Shown: one piece after another, positions 26,660 to 33,143 of the stretch
How the letters are laid out: the number at the start of each line of letters is the position of its first letter
Position numbering within the stretch: the first letter of the stretch is position 1
NCBI GenBank assembly: GCA_938045955.1
Contig: CALIBK010000015.1
Location: 1-33,143, forward strand
DNA length: 33,143 bases
Direction of reading: 5' to 3'
DNA from: an uncultured bacterium
GTDB lineage: Bacteria; Desulfobacterota; BSN033; UBA1163
Translations under genes and position numbers: made by a program
Notes under the pieces: model-generated
Databases searched by the model: none
Told to the model about the DNA's origin: nothing
Seen by the model: only the letters and a program-made list of their open reading frames with translations

Positions 26660-28171
26660 CTATGACACTGATTCTTTCTTGTATTCCAGAATGGCGGCTT
26701 TTAAAGCCTCTTCAATCTCTTTAGTGAGTTCCATCTCCTGATTGATTCTCTTCTCGATCTCTGGATGACGGGTTTCCATGAAGCGATGGAAATTCTCCTC
26801 CCATGGGATGACCCGATCCACCGGAACATCATCGAGATATCCATTGGTCACCGCATAAAGAATGGAGACCTGTTTTCCTAAAGACATAGGGGTATACTGG
26901 GGTTGCTTGAGCACCTCGGTGATTCTTCTTCCCCGTTCTAATTGATCTTTCGTGGCTTTATCCAGTTCTTCACTCCCAAATTTGGCAAAGGCCTCAAGCT
27001 CTCTGAACTGTGCCAGCTCGAGTCTTAACCTTCCAGCCACCTGTCTCATCGCCTTTCTCTGGGCTGCTCCTCCAACACGGGACACGGAGAGTCCCACGTT
27101 AATGGCAGGTCGAATTCCTGCATTAAAGAGGTCAGGTTCAAGATAGATTTGACCATCCGTGATGGAGATCACATTCGTAGGGATATAGGCTGAAATGTCT
27201 CCGAGCTGGGTTTCAATAATGGGGATGGCGGTCAGAGACCCTCCTCCATATTTCTGGGAGAGTTTTGCTGCCCTTTCGAGAAGCCGACTATGGAGATAGA
27301 AGATATCCCCTGGATAGGCTTCCCGACCCGGAGGGCGACGAAGCAGGAGAGAGAGCTGACGATAAGCCCAGGCGTGTTTATAAAGATCGTCATATATTAT
27401 TAAAGCATCTTTGCCCTGTTCCATAAACTCCTCTCCCATCGCGCACCCGGAGTAAGGAGCGATATACTGGAGAGGAGCAGGATCCGAGGCATCTGCCTCG
27501 ACCACGATGGTGTATTCCATGGCGCCATATTTTTCGAGGGTCGCAATAGCCTGAGCAACCTTGGAGGTCTTCTGTCCAATGGCCACATAAATGCAGATGA
27601 GATTCTGTCCTTTCTGGGCGATGATCGTATCGAGGACAATCGCTGACTTTCCGGTAAAACGATCCCCAATGATGAGTTCCCGTTGCCCTCTTCCAATCGG
27701 AATCATACTGTCGATCGCTTTTATCCCCGTCATCACCGGTGTATTCACGGGCTCTCTTTTAGTCACATCCGGAGCTACCCTTTCAATGGGTCGAGTTTTA
27801 GTGGCACGAATGGCCCCTTTCCCATCCAGGGGTTGGCCCAAAGGATTGACCACCCTTCCGATGAGCTCATCTCCCACCGGGACCTCGATAACCTTTCCAG
27901 TTGCCCTGACCTCATCTCCTTCTTTGATCTTACTACAATCCCCGAGAATGACCGCTCCTACATTATCTTCTTCGAGATTCAAAGCGATTCCGGTGATCCC
28001 GTAGGGAAACTGAAGGAGTTCATTGTAGGCCGCTTCACTTAAACCATGAATCCTTGCAATTCCATCTCCGACCTCAATGACCGCTCCTACATTGGTCACC
28101 GAGATGGATGCTCCAAACCGTTCGATCTGCTCTTTGATGACGGACACGATATCTTGTTCACGGGTTGCCAT
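26660..28171 (-). CDS. atpA: ATP synthase F1 alpha subunit
   Basis: Non-catalytic nucleotide-binding subunit of F1, 503 residues. The P-loop is GDRFTGKS at 169-176, at exactly the E. coli position but with Phe instead of the nearly invariant Gln172. The downstream segment [13 protein letters not shown] also differs from the usual [12 protein letters not shown]-type sequence by Tyr for Ser. [15 protein letters not shown] and the beta-interface segment with the Arg finger region (GLSVSRVGG) are intact. The N terminus carries the delta-binding helix (about 1-20). Fifty bases separate it from atpH. Confidence 0.97.
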   Translation of the reverse strand: MATREQDIVSVIKEQIERFGASISVTNVGAVIEVGDGIARIHGLSEAAYNELLQFPYGITGIALNLEEDNVGAVILGDCSKIKEGDEVRATGKVIEVPVGDELIGRVVNPLGQPLDGKGAIRATKTRPIERVAPDVTKREPVNTPVMTGIKAIDSMIPIGRGQRELIIGDRFTGKSAIVLDTIIAQKGQNLICIYVAIGQKTSKVAQAIATLEKYGAMEYTIVVEADASDPAPLQYIAPYSGCAMGEEFMEQGKDALIIYDDLYKHAWAYRQLSLLLRRPPGREAYPGDIFYLHSRLLERAAKLSQKYGGGSLTAIPIIETQLGDISAYIPTNVISITDGQIYLEPDLFNAGIRPAINVGLSVSRVGGAAQRKAMRQVAGRLRLELAQFRELEAFAKFGSEELDKATKDQLERGRRITEVLKQPQYTPMSLGKQVSILYAVTNGYLDDVPVDRVIPWEENFHRFMETRHPEIEKRINQEMELTKEIEEALKAAILEYKKESVS

Positions 28172-28222
28172 ATGTGGAATCCTCTCTTCCTCTAAATTGG
28201 CTTGGAATTTTTTGTCCCCTTC

Positions 28223-28762
28223 TTACAGGCTCGCCTCCATGAGACGCTGCTTTAGGGCCTCTAATTGGTGACGGAGACTTGCGTCGATGATTTTATCGCC
28301 TATCCTCGCGATAAAGCCTCCGATGAGGGAGGGGTCCACCTGTCCCTCGATGAGGATCTTCCGTTGTACCATCTCTTCTAATCGACGGGAGAGGATCTCC
28401 CTTTCCTGTTCTTCAAGAGGGACAGCTGTGATGATTCTGGCTCTTTCAATTCCATGGTAAGCATCGAGGAGGAGGTTGAATTGTTGAAGGATCTTAGGAG
28501 CCATTCCCAGAAGTCCTTTATGAACCAGAAGGAGAGCGAGATTCAGGGTCAGGGGAAGAATTTCGCCCAACTCGAATTCCAGAACCCTTTTCTTCGTCTC
28601 ATAGGGGACCCTTGGGTTTTGAAGAAAAGAGATCAGTTCTTCATTGCTGGTGAGTTTGGAAATCTTCTCGAGTCCTTTTTGCCAGGGTTCGAGTTCATTT
28701 TTCTCCAAACCGAGTTCAAACACCGCTTGAGCATATCGTTTAGCAGAACTGATTCTCGGCAT
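28223..28762 (-). CDS. atpH: ATP synthase F1 delta subunit
   Basis: Peripheral-stalk subunit (OSCP homologue) that ties the b dimer to the top of F1. 179 residues, the family norm. The amino end SSAKRYAQAVFELGLE is typical of the helical N-terminal domain, and the C-terminal GQVDPSLIGGFIARIGDKIIDASL is the conserved strand-loop that binds b. Its ATG lies eight bases after the atpF stop. Confidence 0.95.
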   Translation of the reverse strand: MPRISSAKRYAQAVFELGLEKNELEPWQKGLEKISKLTSNEELISFLQNPRVPYETKKRVLEFELGEILPLTLNLALLLVHKGLLGMAPKILQQFNLLLDAYHGIERARIITAVPLEEQEREILSRRLEEMVQRKILIEGQVDPSLIGGFIARIGDKIIDASLRHQLEALKQRLMEASL

Positions 28763-28770
28763 ATGGACTC

Positions 28771-29280
28771 TTAACTTCTTTTGAAAAGGAGGCTGTCCTT
28801 CAGGGTTTCTTCAAGAAGTTTTCGATGTTTCTCCCGATCGAGGGTTTCCCGAATCACCTTCTCGGCGGCTGCAATGGAGATCTCAACGAATTCCCTTCGA
28901 AGATCTTCCACGATTCTCTCCCGTTCGGCTGAAATCTCCTCCCGGGTTCGTTCGATCATCTCTTGGGCCTGCCGGGAGGCCTCCTGCCTTGCCTCCTCCT
29001 TCAATCTTTCTCCTGTTTGAATGGCCTGAGTGATAATGGCCTGGGCTTCCTCGCGCCCCTTCTCGATCTGTCTTTGAATCTCTGTTTTGGCCTCTTCAAA
29101 CTGTTTCCGGGTGGCTTCAGCCATTTCCATGGCCTCTTTTGTTCTTCTGGCCCTCTCATCGAGCATCTTCAGAACGGGTTTATATAAGAAGAGGCGGAGG
29201 AGCACAAAAAGGATGATAAAGTTGATCACGAAGACAACCAGCAATGGTAGATTGATCCCTAAACTGGCAAAACCTTCCAT
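28771..29280 (-). CDS. atpF: ATP synthase Fo subunit b
   Basis: Membrane-anchored stator stalk. 169 residues. One N-terminal membrane helix (about 10-31, LLVVFVINFIILFVLLRLFL) is followed by the conserved YKPVLKMLDERARR turn and a long charged amphipathic helix (about 45-150) rich in Glu, Arg and Gln. AGAGG precedes the ATG by five bases. Only one b-type gene is present here, with no b' partner, so a b2 homodimer is expected. Confidence 0.95.
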   Translation of the reverse strand: MEGFASLGINLPLLVVFVINFIILFVLLRLFLYKPVLKMLDERARRTKEAMEMAEATRKQFEEAKTEIQRQIEKGREEAQAIITQAIQTGERLKEEARQEASRQAQEMIERTREEISAERERIVEDLRREFVEISIAAAEKVIRETLDREKHRKLLEETLKDSLLFKRS

Positions 29281-29308
29281 ATGGACCTCTGTGGGTTCTT
29301 TCTGGACC

Positions 29309-29419
29309 CTAAAAAGCTGCCAGAAGAACTCTGCCGATAATTAATCCGGCTACCCCAAATACGAATACCATGACGGCAATGATAATCACTAACAGATTGG
29401 TTGGTAGACCCTCTCCCAT
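29309..29419 (-). CDS. 36-aa single-helix membrane protein in atp operon
   Basis: A short gene not recognised as any known ATP synthase subunit. It encodes 36 residues beginning MGEGLPTNLLVIIIAVM and ending GRVLLAAF, almost entirely one hydrophobic membrane helix (about 8-35) with a single internal Arg near the C-terminal end. It starts with ATG preceded at ideal distance by AAGGAGG, which overlaps the atpE stop codon TAA, so translation should be coupled to the c subunit. Its stop is 28 bases before atpF. The excellent ribosome binding site and exact fit between two genes argue that it is real. It may be a small Fo accessory protein helping c-ring or stator assembly, but this is inference. 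Confidence 0.75.
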   Translation of the reverse strand: MGEGLPTNLLVIIIAVMVFVFGVAGLIIGRVLLAAF

Positions 29420-29430
29420 GATGATCCTCC

Positions 29431-29664
29431 TTATTTGACGACCATGGATAGGATGATGCACACGATCAATACATAAATCCCTATGGCCTCGGCCAGGGCC
29501 CCGATCAAGATCATATTGGTCAAAATCGCTCCCCTCGCTTCGGGGTTACGACCTAAGGATTGCATGGCCGAGAATCCAATCAGCCCCAGGGCCAATGCAG
29601 GACCGAAGAACCCGACGGCGGCGATCAACCCGATGGTTAACATCTTCATGACTTCTGGTGTCAT
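29431..29664 (-). CDS. atpE: ATP synthase Fo subunit c
   Basis: Proteolipid that forms the rotor ring. 77 residues in two membrane helices joined by the polar loop RNPEA (39-43). The ion-binding carboxylate is Glu59 in ALAEAIGIY. The residues of the sodium motif (Gln in helix 1, Ser/Thr after the Glu) are absent, so proton coupling is expected. The helix-1 motif normally GxGxGxG reads G-P-A-L-A-L-G (21-27), with Ala at two glycine positions. Start ATG 29664 follows GGAAAGGAGGAAG. It lies between atpB and the 36-residue gene. Confidence 0.96.
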   Translation of the reverse strand: MTPEVMKMLTIGLIAAVGFFGPALALGLIGFSAMQSLGRNPEARGAILTNMILIGALAEAIGIYVLIVCIILSMVVK

Positions 29665-29688
29665 TCTTCTTCCTCCTTTCCGTAAAAT

Positions 29689-30630
29689 TTATTCGGACTC
29701 CTCATGGAGAGGAGACGTTGCAACCGTTCCAAAGACCAGAGTGAGGCCTGAAAAGATGAGTGCCTGAATCAGCCCGATTAATAACTCTAAGCTGTAAAAA
29801 GGAATGGTAAATACAAGAGGGATAAGGAAACAGGAGACAAGGATCAAAATTTCGCCCGCCGTCATGTTGCCAAAGAGACGGAAGGTGAAGCTGAGCATCC
29901 GGGTGAGATGGCTGAAGATCTCCAATACCCCCACAAAAAGGTTGATCACCCCAAAAACAATATTCATCGGACCGGTCTTAATCTTTCCGGTAAAAAGCTC
30001 TTTCCAGCCCTGAAGAAACTGGCGGACATTAATAAATTCTCCAAGATAATGGAACACCCCGAGGGCCCTCATTCCCCAGCTTTCTACGAAAAAGAAAGAC
30101 ATCAGGGCGATAGAGAGAGGAACATTCACATCCGTATTGGCGGCGCGGAAGAGGGCGACGAATTCATGGTCATGGTAAAATCCAATCGTTCCAAAAAAGG
30201 GTAAAAGGGCAAGATAGGCATTGGAGATGACATAAATGAAGATCGTAGCGACCCCTGGAAAGATCATCCGGGCATGCTTTTTCCCGGCAACACTTTCTAC
30301 AAAGTTTAATAATCCTTCGACAATGGCCTCAGCCATGGCCTGGCGCCGGGAAGGGATAAGTCTCATTCCTCGGGTTAGAAAGAGGGAGAGAAGAATCAAG
30401 ACGAGCATGGTGAACCAGGAGGCCAGAAGGGTGTTGGTAATGGTCAATTTCCCGAAATGAAATAAAGATTCAGCAGGGAGAGAGACATGAGGGCGTGGGA
30501 CCTTGAAGATTGAAGGGGGTTCTTTTCCTAAAAAACTCGAACCTAATGGACCAAAAATCAATCCGATGATAAAAAGGATGAGGACCGGGACAAAGAAGAA
30601 GATGAGGATTTTTAATCGTCCACTACCCAT
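29689..30630 (-). CDS. atpB: ATP synthase Fo subunit a
   Basis: Stator channel subunit carrying protons to the c ring. 313 residues, longer than E. coli (271), mainly through an N-terminal helix and loop (about 1-60). The essential Arg is R251 in SFTFRLFGNMTAGE. TDVNVPLSIAL (167-177) and the last helix IGLIQALIFSGLTLVFG, including the conserved Gln, are intact. Its start overlaps the end of the small atpZ/I gene by eight bases. The gene precedes atpE in the normal order. Confidence 0.96.
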   Translation of the reverse strand: MGSGRLKILIFFFVPVLILFIIGLIFGPLGSSFLGKEPPSIFKVPRPHVSLPAESLFHFGKLTITNTLLASWFTMLVLILLSLFLTRGMRLIPSRRQAMAEAIVEGLLNFVESVAGKKHARMIFPGVATIFIYVISNAYLALLPFFGTIGFYHDHEFVALFRAANTDVNVPLSIALMSFFFVESWGMRALGVFHYLGEFINVRQFLQGWKELFTGKIKTGPMNIVFGVINLFVGVLEIFSHLTRMLSFTFRLFGNMTAGEILILVSCFLIPLVFTIPFYSLELLIGLIQALIFSGLTLVFGTVATSPLHEESE

Positions 30631-30847
30631 GGTTTTTGTTCCCCTTCTTCTCCCTCTCCTTTCTGGACCTTTCTTCTTCAGCCTGGTAGCGGAGAAGCAT
30701 TTTTAGAAGCCCTCCAAAAGCAACCACCGTTCCAATTCCAAGTCCGATAAAAGTAAAAAGAGGCCGCTTATTGAACATTTCGGGTCGATCCAGCCAATAC
30801 CCAATCCCTACGGGGATAAGCAGACTTAATGCCACATACCAGCCCAC
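30623..30847 (-). CDS. AtpZ/AtpI-like ATP synthase accessory protein
   Basis: Small membrane protein of the AtpZ/AtpI type found first in F1Fo operons, thought to help c-ring assembly or ion homeostasis. Two membrane helices are seen, with GIGYWLDRPE at the end of the first and PLFTFIGLGIGTVVAFGG as the second, then a very basic and acidic C-terminal tail. The GTG start given here has no ribosome binding site and would cut into the first helix. The reading frame stays open upstream to 30898. An in-frame CTG at 30884-30886 has AAGGAG six bases before it and would add 13 residues, giving 87 in all. The true start may therefore be that CTG. The gene overlaps atpB. Confidence 0.85.
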   Translation of the reverse strand: MGWYVALSLLIPVGIGYWLDRPEMFNKRPLFTFIGLGIGTVVAFGGLLKMLLRYQAEEERSRKEREKKGNKNHG

Positions 30848-30937
30848 CGTAAGTAAAAATTGAAGAGGTTTGACCCATTCCTTCAGAAATCTCTCCTTTT
30901 AATAGAGTTTGCAAGGTGGGGTTCAAAACGGGATTTC

Positions 30938-30964
30938 ATTAACATAGCCCCATCAAGATGTCAA
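30938..30964 (-). promoter_or_regulatory. Probable promoter of ATP synthase operon
   Basis: On the minus strand a perfect TTGACA (30959-30964) is followed after 15 bases by GTTAAT (30938-30943, 4 of 6). It lies in the 98-base gap between bactofilin and atpZ/I. The -35 is strong; the spacing is short, so the -10 may be wrong. Confidence 0.4.
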
Positions 30965-30984
30965 TAGTTTTTTGTTTTTAAATC

Positions 30985-31419
30985 TTAAGAGGATAGAGAA
31001 TGTTCTTCTTGAACAAGTGAAGGATGGAGGGTTTCTTCCTCCCGGGATCGATTCTTCATCTGACACTGACCTTCGAGAATTCCCCCTTCGTTCACAATGA
31101 GAACGGGCGTGATGAGAGCCCCATAGAATTGCCCTGTTGAATGAATCTCCACTTTCTCCTGAGCGATGATCTCTCCTTCCACATGTCCATTGATGATAAT
31201 GGAATGGACTCCGATCTTTCCTGTGACCTTCGCAGACTCTCCAACGATAAGGATTCCACTGTCAAAGATTTCCCCCTCAAATCTTCCTTCCAATCGAAAA
31301 ACCCCTTGGAAACTCATCTTCCCTTCAAAGATACTTTCCTTTCCCAGGAAGGCGCTAATCTCTTCCGTGACTCCTGAAGAAGCTGAATTTCCTTTTGTGA
31401 AAAATGTTTTCCCTGCCAT
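30985..31419 (-). CDS. Bactofilin
   Basis: Polymer-forming cytoskeletal protein (bactofilin, DUF583 family), 144 residues. The core (about 25-115) is a right-handed beta helix of short repeats such as FEGKMSFQGVFRLEGRFEGEI and GKIGVHSIIINGHVEGEI, flanked by disordered ends. The ATG at 31419 is chosen because AAAGGAG lies six bases before it; an in-frame TTG at 31437 is preceded by no such site. It lies between parB and the ATP synthase genes. In Myxococcus, bactofilins hold ParA/ParB at the cell pole, so a role in chromosome segregation is plausible by position, and cell-shape scaffolding is the alternative. Confidence 0.93.
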   Translation of the reverse strand: MAGKTFFTKGNSASSGVTEEISAFLGKESIFEGKMSFQGVFRLEGRFEGEIFDSGILIVGESAKVTGKIGVHSIIINGHVEGEIIAQEKVEIHSTGQFYGALITPVLIVNEGGILEGQCQMKNRSREEETLHPSLVQEEHSLSS

Positions 31420-31442
31420 GATGGACTCCTTTCCCAATTTAG

Positions 31443-31499
31443 AAAAAAAAGCATAGGAGCGATAAGATTAATTATTAAATTTGACCCTTTGTCCTACGC
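31443..31499 (-). terminator. Rho-independent terminator after parB
   Basis: On the minus strand GCGTAGGA (31499-31492, containing the parB stop TAG) pairs with TCCTATGC (31458-31451), eight pairs with one wobble, directly followed by eight T. The loop is unusually large (33 bases), so folding is less certain than for a tight hairpin. Confidence 0.5.
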
Positions 31500-32354
31500 G
31501 TTTTTCAGGATACTCTCCACAATTCTTTCCAGATCTTCATGGGAGTAAAATTCAATCTCTATCCTTCCTTTTTTCCCTTTCGAATGGATCAGGACCTTCG
31601 TGCCGAGATAACGCCGGAGAGATTCCTGTAGGCTTGCGAGCTGAAGCTTTAGATCATCTTGAGTTTTTTCAGAGGGTTTCTTTTTTGGTTTTCCGGACCA
31701 TTTTTTAGCAAGGGCCTCGGTCTGTCTGACGGATAACCCCTTCCGCAGGATAAGGTGACAGAGCTCTTTCTGTTTCTCCTGATCTTCGAGACTGAGAATC
31801 GCCCTTGCATGACCCGGTGAGAGGTGATTCTGGAGAAGATGCTCTTTGATCTCAGAGGGAAGTTTAAGAAGCCTTATAGCATTGGTAATGGTCGTTCGAT
31901 CCTTACCGAGTCTCGCGCTCAAGGCTTCGTGGCTTAGATGGAATTCTTCAATCAAACGCTGGTAGGCCTCGGCTTCCTCGATGGGATTGAGATCTTCGCG
32001 TTGAAGATTTTCAATAAGAGAGAGTTCCAGGGCAGAAGTTGGATCAATCTCCTTGACCACCACAGGAACTTCCTTGAGTCCTGCTTTCTGGGCTGCCCGC
32101 CAGCGCCTCTCTCCGACAATCAGCTCATAGCCCTCCGGAATTTTCCTGACCAGAAGGGGCTCGAGAATGCCTTTCTCTTTAATAGAGTTGGCGAGTTCTT
32201 GGAGTTTGGCATCGTCAAAATGCTTTCGGGGTTGGTGGGGATTGGGGCGAATCTCCTCAATTCCACAATAGATGAGGTTTTTCCTTTCTGTTGATTTCAA
32301 TTCAGGGATAAGGGCATCTAAGCCCTTCCCCAAAGCCACTCGTTTAGGACCCAT
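31494..32354 (-). CDS. parB: Chromosome partitioning protein ParB
   Basis: CTP-dependent clamp that loads at parS and spreads along DNA. 286 residues. The N-terminal ParB/Srx domain (about 35-125) has the GERRWRAAQKAG CTP-binding box, followed by a helix-turn-helix region (LSARLGKDRTTITNAIRLLKL-type, about 140-175) that reads parS, a linker and a C-terminal dimerisation domain. The opening KRVALGKGLDALIPE is typical of chromosomal ParB and is where ParA is stimulated. It overlaps parA by 11 bases. No parS site is visible in this window. Confidence 0.95.
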   Translation of the reverse strand: MGPKRVALGKGLDALIPELKSTERKNLIYCGIEEIRPNPHQPRKHFDDAKLQELANSIKEKGILEPLLVRKIPEGYELIVGERRWRAAQKAGLKEVPVVVKEIDPTSALELSLIENLQREDLNPIEEAEAYQRLIEEFHLSHEALSARLGKDRTTITNAIRLLKLPSEIKEHLLQNHLSPGHARAILSLEDQEKQKELCHLILRKGLSVRQTEALAKKWSGKPKKKPSEKTQDDLKLQLASLQESLRRYLGTKVLIHSKGKKGRIEIEFYSHEDLERIVESILKNA

Positions 32355-33120
32355 ATTTTTTTCCGTTGGCTATCAACTCTTGGGCCAGCTGGAGGTAGCT
32401 CTCCGCCCCCTTGGAGTGAATGTCATACAGGATTACCGGTTTCCCATGACTCGGGGCCTCACTCAGTCGAACATTTCGAGGGATGACTGTTCTAAATACT
32501 TTATCTTTAAAGTGGATCCTGACCTCCTGAGCCACTTGATGGGAAAGATTGTTTCGAATATCAAACATGGTCAGGAGGATTCCCTCAATTTCAAGCCCAG
32601 GATTAAAGACCTGTTTAATTCGGAGAATGGTCTTAAGGAGTTGTCCTAATCCCTCAAGGGCATAGTATTCACATTGAAGGGGAATGATGACCGAATGGGC
32701 AGCGGTGAGAGAGTTCAGGGTGAGAAGTCCTAAAGAAGGAGGGCAGTCGATCAGGATATAATCGTAGTCTGCCTCTACCTCCTGAATCAGACCCTGTAGT
32801 CTTCTCTCCCGATTCTCCTCTTGGATCAATTCGATTTCGGCTCCGATCAGATCGGTATTGGCGATGACCACTTCTAAGTAAGGGAGAGAGGTCTTTTGAA
32901 TCACCTCTTTTAACCCTGAACCACGAAGGAGAGCCTGATAGATGGTGCTATATGGACCTTCCTTGTTGAATCCCAATCCACTCGTTGAATTTCCTTGAGG
33001 ATCAATATCAATCAGAAGAACTTTCTTCTCGGCCACGGCCAGAGACGCCGAGAGATTGACCGCCGTGGTCGTCTTTCCCACCCCTCCTTTCTGATTTGCA
33101 ATACAGATCACTCGGGCCAT
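32344..33120 (-). CDS. parA: Chromosome partitioning ATPase ParA
   Basis: Deviant Walker-type ATPase of the ParA/Soj family, 258 residues, with the loop KGGVGKTTT at 11-19 (signature Lys11, catalytic-loop Lys16) and the DIDPQGNSTSGLG segment (38-50). There is no N-terminal DNA-binding extension, so it is a chromosomal rather than P1-type plasmid ParA. With ParB it moves newly replicated origins apart. The start MARVICIANQ is typical; its ribosome binding site is weak. This operon is normally near the replication origin, so the window may be too. Confidence 0.96.
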   Translation of the reverse strand: MARVICIANQKGGVGKTTTAVNLSASLAVAEKKVLLIDIDPQGNSTSGLGFNKEGPYSTIYQALLRGSGLKEVIQKTSLPYLEVVIANTDLIGAEIELIQEENRERRLQGLIQEVEADYDYILIDCPPSLGLLTLNSLTAAHSVIIPLQCEYYALEGLGQLLKTILRIKQVFNPGLEIEGILLTMFDIRNNLSHQVAQEVRIHFKDKVFRTVIPRNVRLSEAPSHGKPVILYDIHSKGAESYLQLAQELIANGKKYGS

Positions 33121-33143
33121 CAGTTTAATTAAACCAGGGAGCC

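Noticed and set aside
29431-29664. Sodium-driven c ring
   Set aside because: The helix-1 Gln and the Ser/Thr after the carboxylate, both needed for sodium binding, are missing; proton coupling is more likely.
31420-33143. parS sites near parAB
   Set aside because: I looked for the TGTTTCACGTGAAACA-type palindrome on both strands and saw none in the window.

Overview
This window reads as a stretch of chromosome from an anaerobic or facultatively anaerobic Gram-negative-type bacterium. Evidence for this includes a class III (oxygen-sensitive) ribonucleotide reductase, a lipobox-bearing patatin lipoprotein, a bactofilin, and the gene order parA-parB-bactofilin-ATP synthase, which I associate with Desulfobacterota (former Deltaproteobacteria) and relatives. 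That assignment is inference from gene order only. No plasmid, phage, transposase, CRISPR array, tRNA or rRNA was seen. Coding density is high and no frame is broken.

Left arm (1-5181, minus strand): a probable operon read right to left, nrdD, a CPKC redoxin, nrdG, a PAS-GGDEF diguanylate cyclase and an unrecognised helical protein. The 333-base divergent gap (5182-5514) holds two NrdR-like palindromes 31 bp apart, a leftward promoter for nrdD and a strong rightward promoter for glmU. Next (5515-11053, plus) come glmU-glmS for UDP-GlcNAc synthesis and a PcrA/UvrD helicase.

Centre (11101-23862, plus): one-carbon and glycine metabolism. A GcvR-like double-ACT protein and a glyoxylate/hydroxypyruvate reductase-like enzyme come first. 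They are followed by a promoter framed by a perfect inverted repeat, and a tandem glycine riboswitch whose last aptamer helix shares bases with an intrinsic terminator. The riboswitch leads into an operon of a ParB-fold protein resembling free L-serine kinases (SbnI/SerK), gcvH, gcvPA, gcvPB, lipB, lpd, lipA and a patatin-like lipoprotein. After a terminator, a two-hairpin repeat and a further long hairpin comes a 900-residue protein that fuses GcvT to a divergent serine hydroxymethyltransferase. Together these encode the whole glycine cleavage complex, its lipoylation enzymes and serine synthesis, with a possible onward step to O-phosphoserine.

Right arm (23919-33120, minus strand, read right to left): parA, parB, a terminator, bactofilin, then a promoter and the F1Fo ATP synthase operon atpZ/I-B-E-(36-residue membrane protein)-F-H-A-G-D-C. 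The extra small gene between atpE and atpF has an excellent ribosome binding site. The c subunit carries Gly-to-Ala changes in the helix-1 glycine motif, and alpha and beta carry unusual substitutions in normally invariant segments.

The most notable material is the glycine/serine locus (GcvT-SHMT fusion plus riboswitch-controlled serine-kinase-like gene), followed by the small membrane gene inside the ATP synthase operon.
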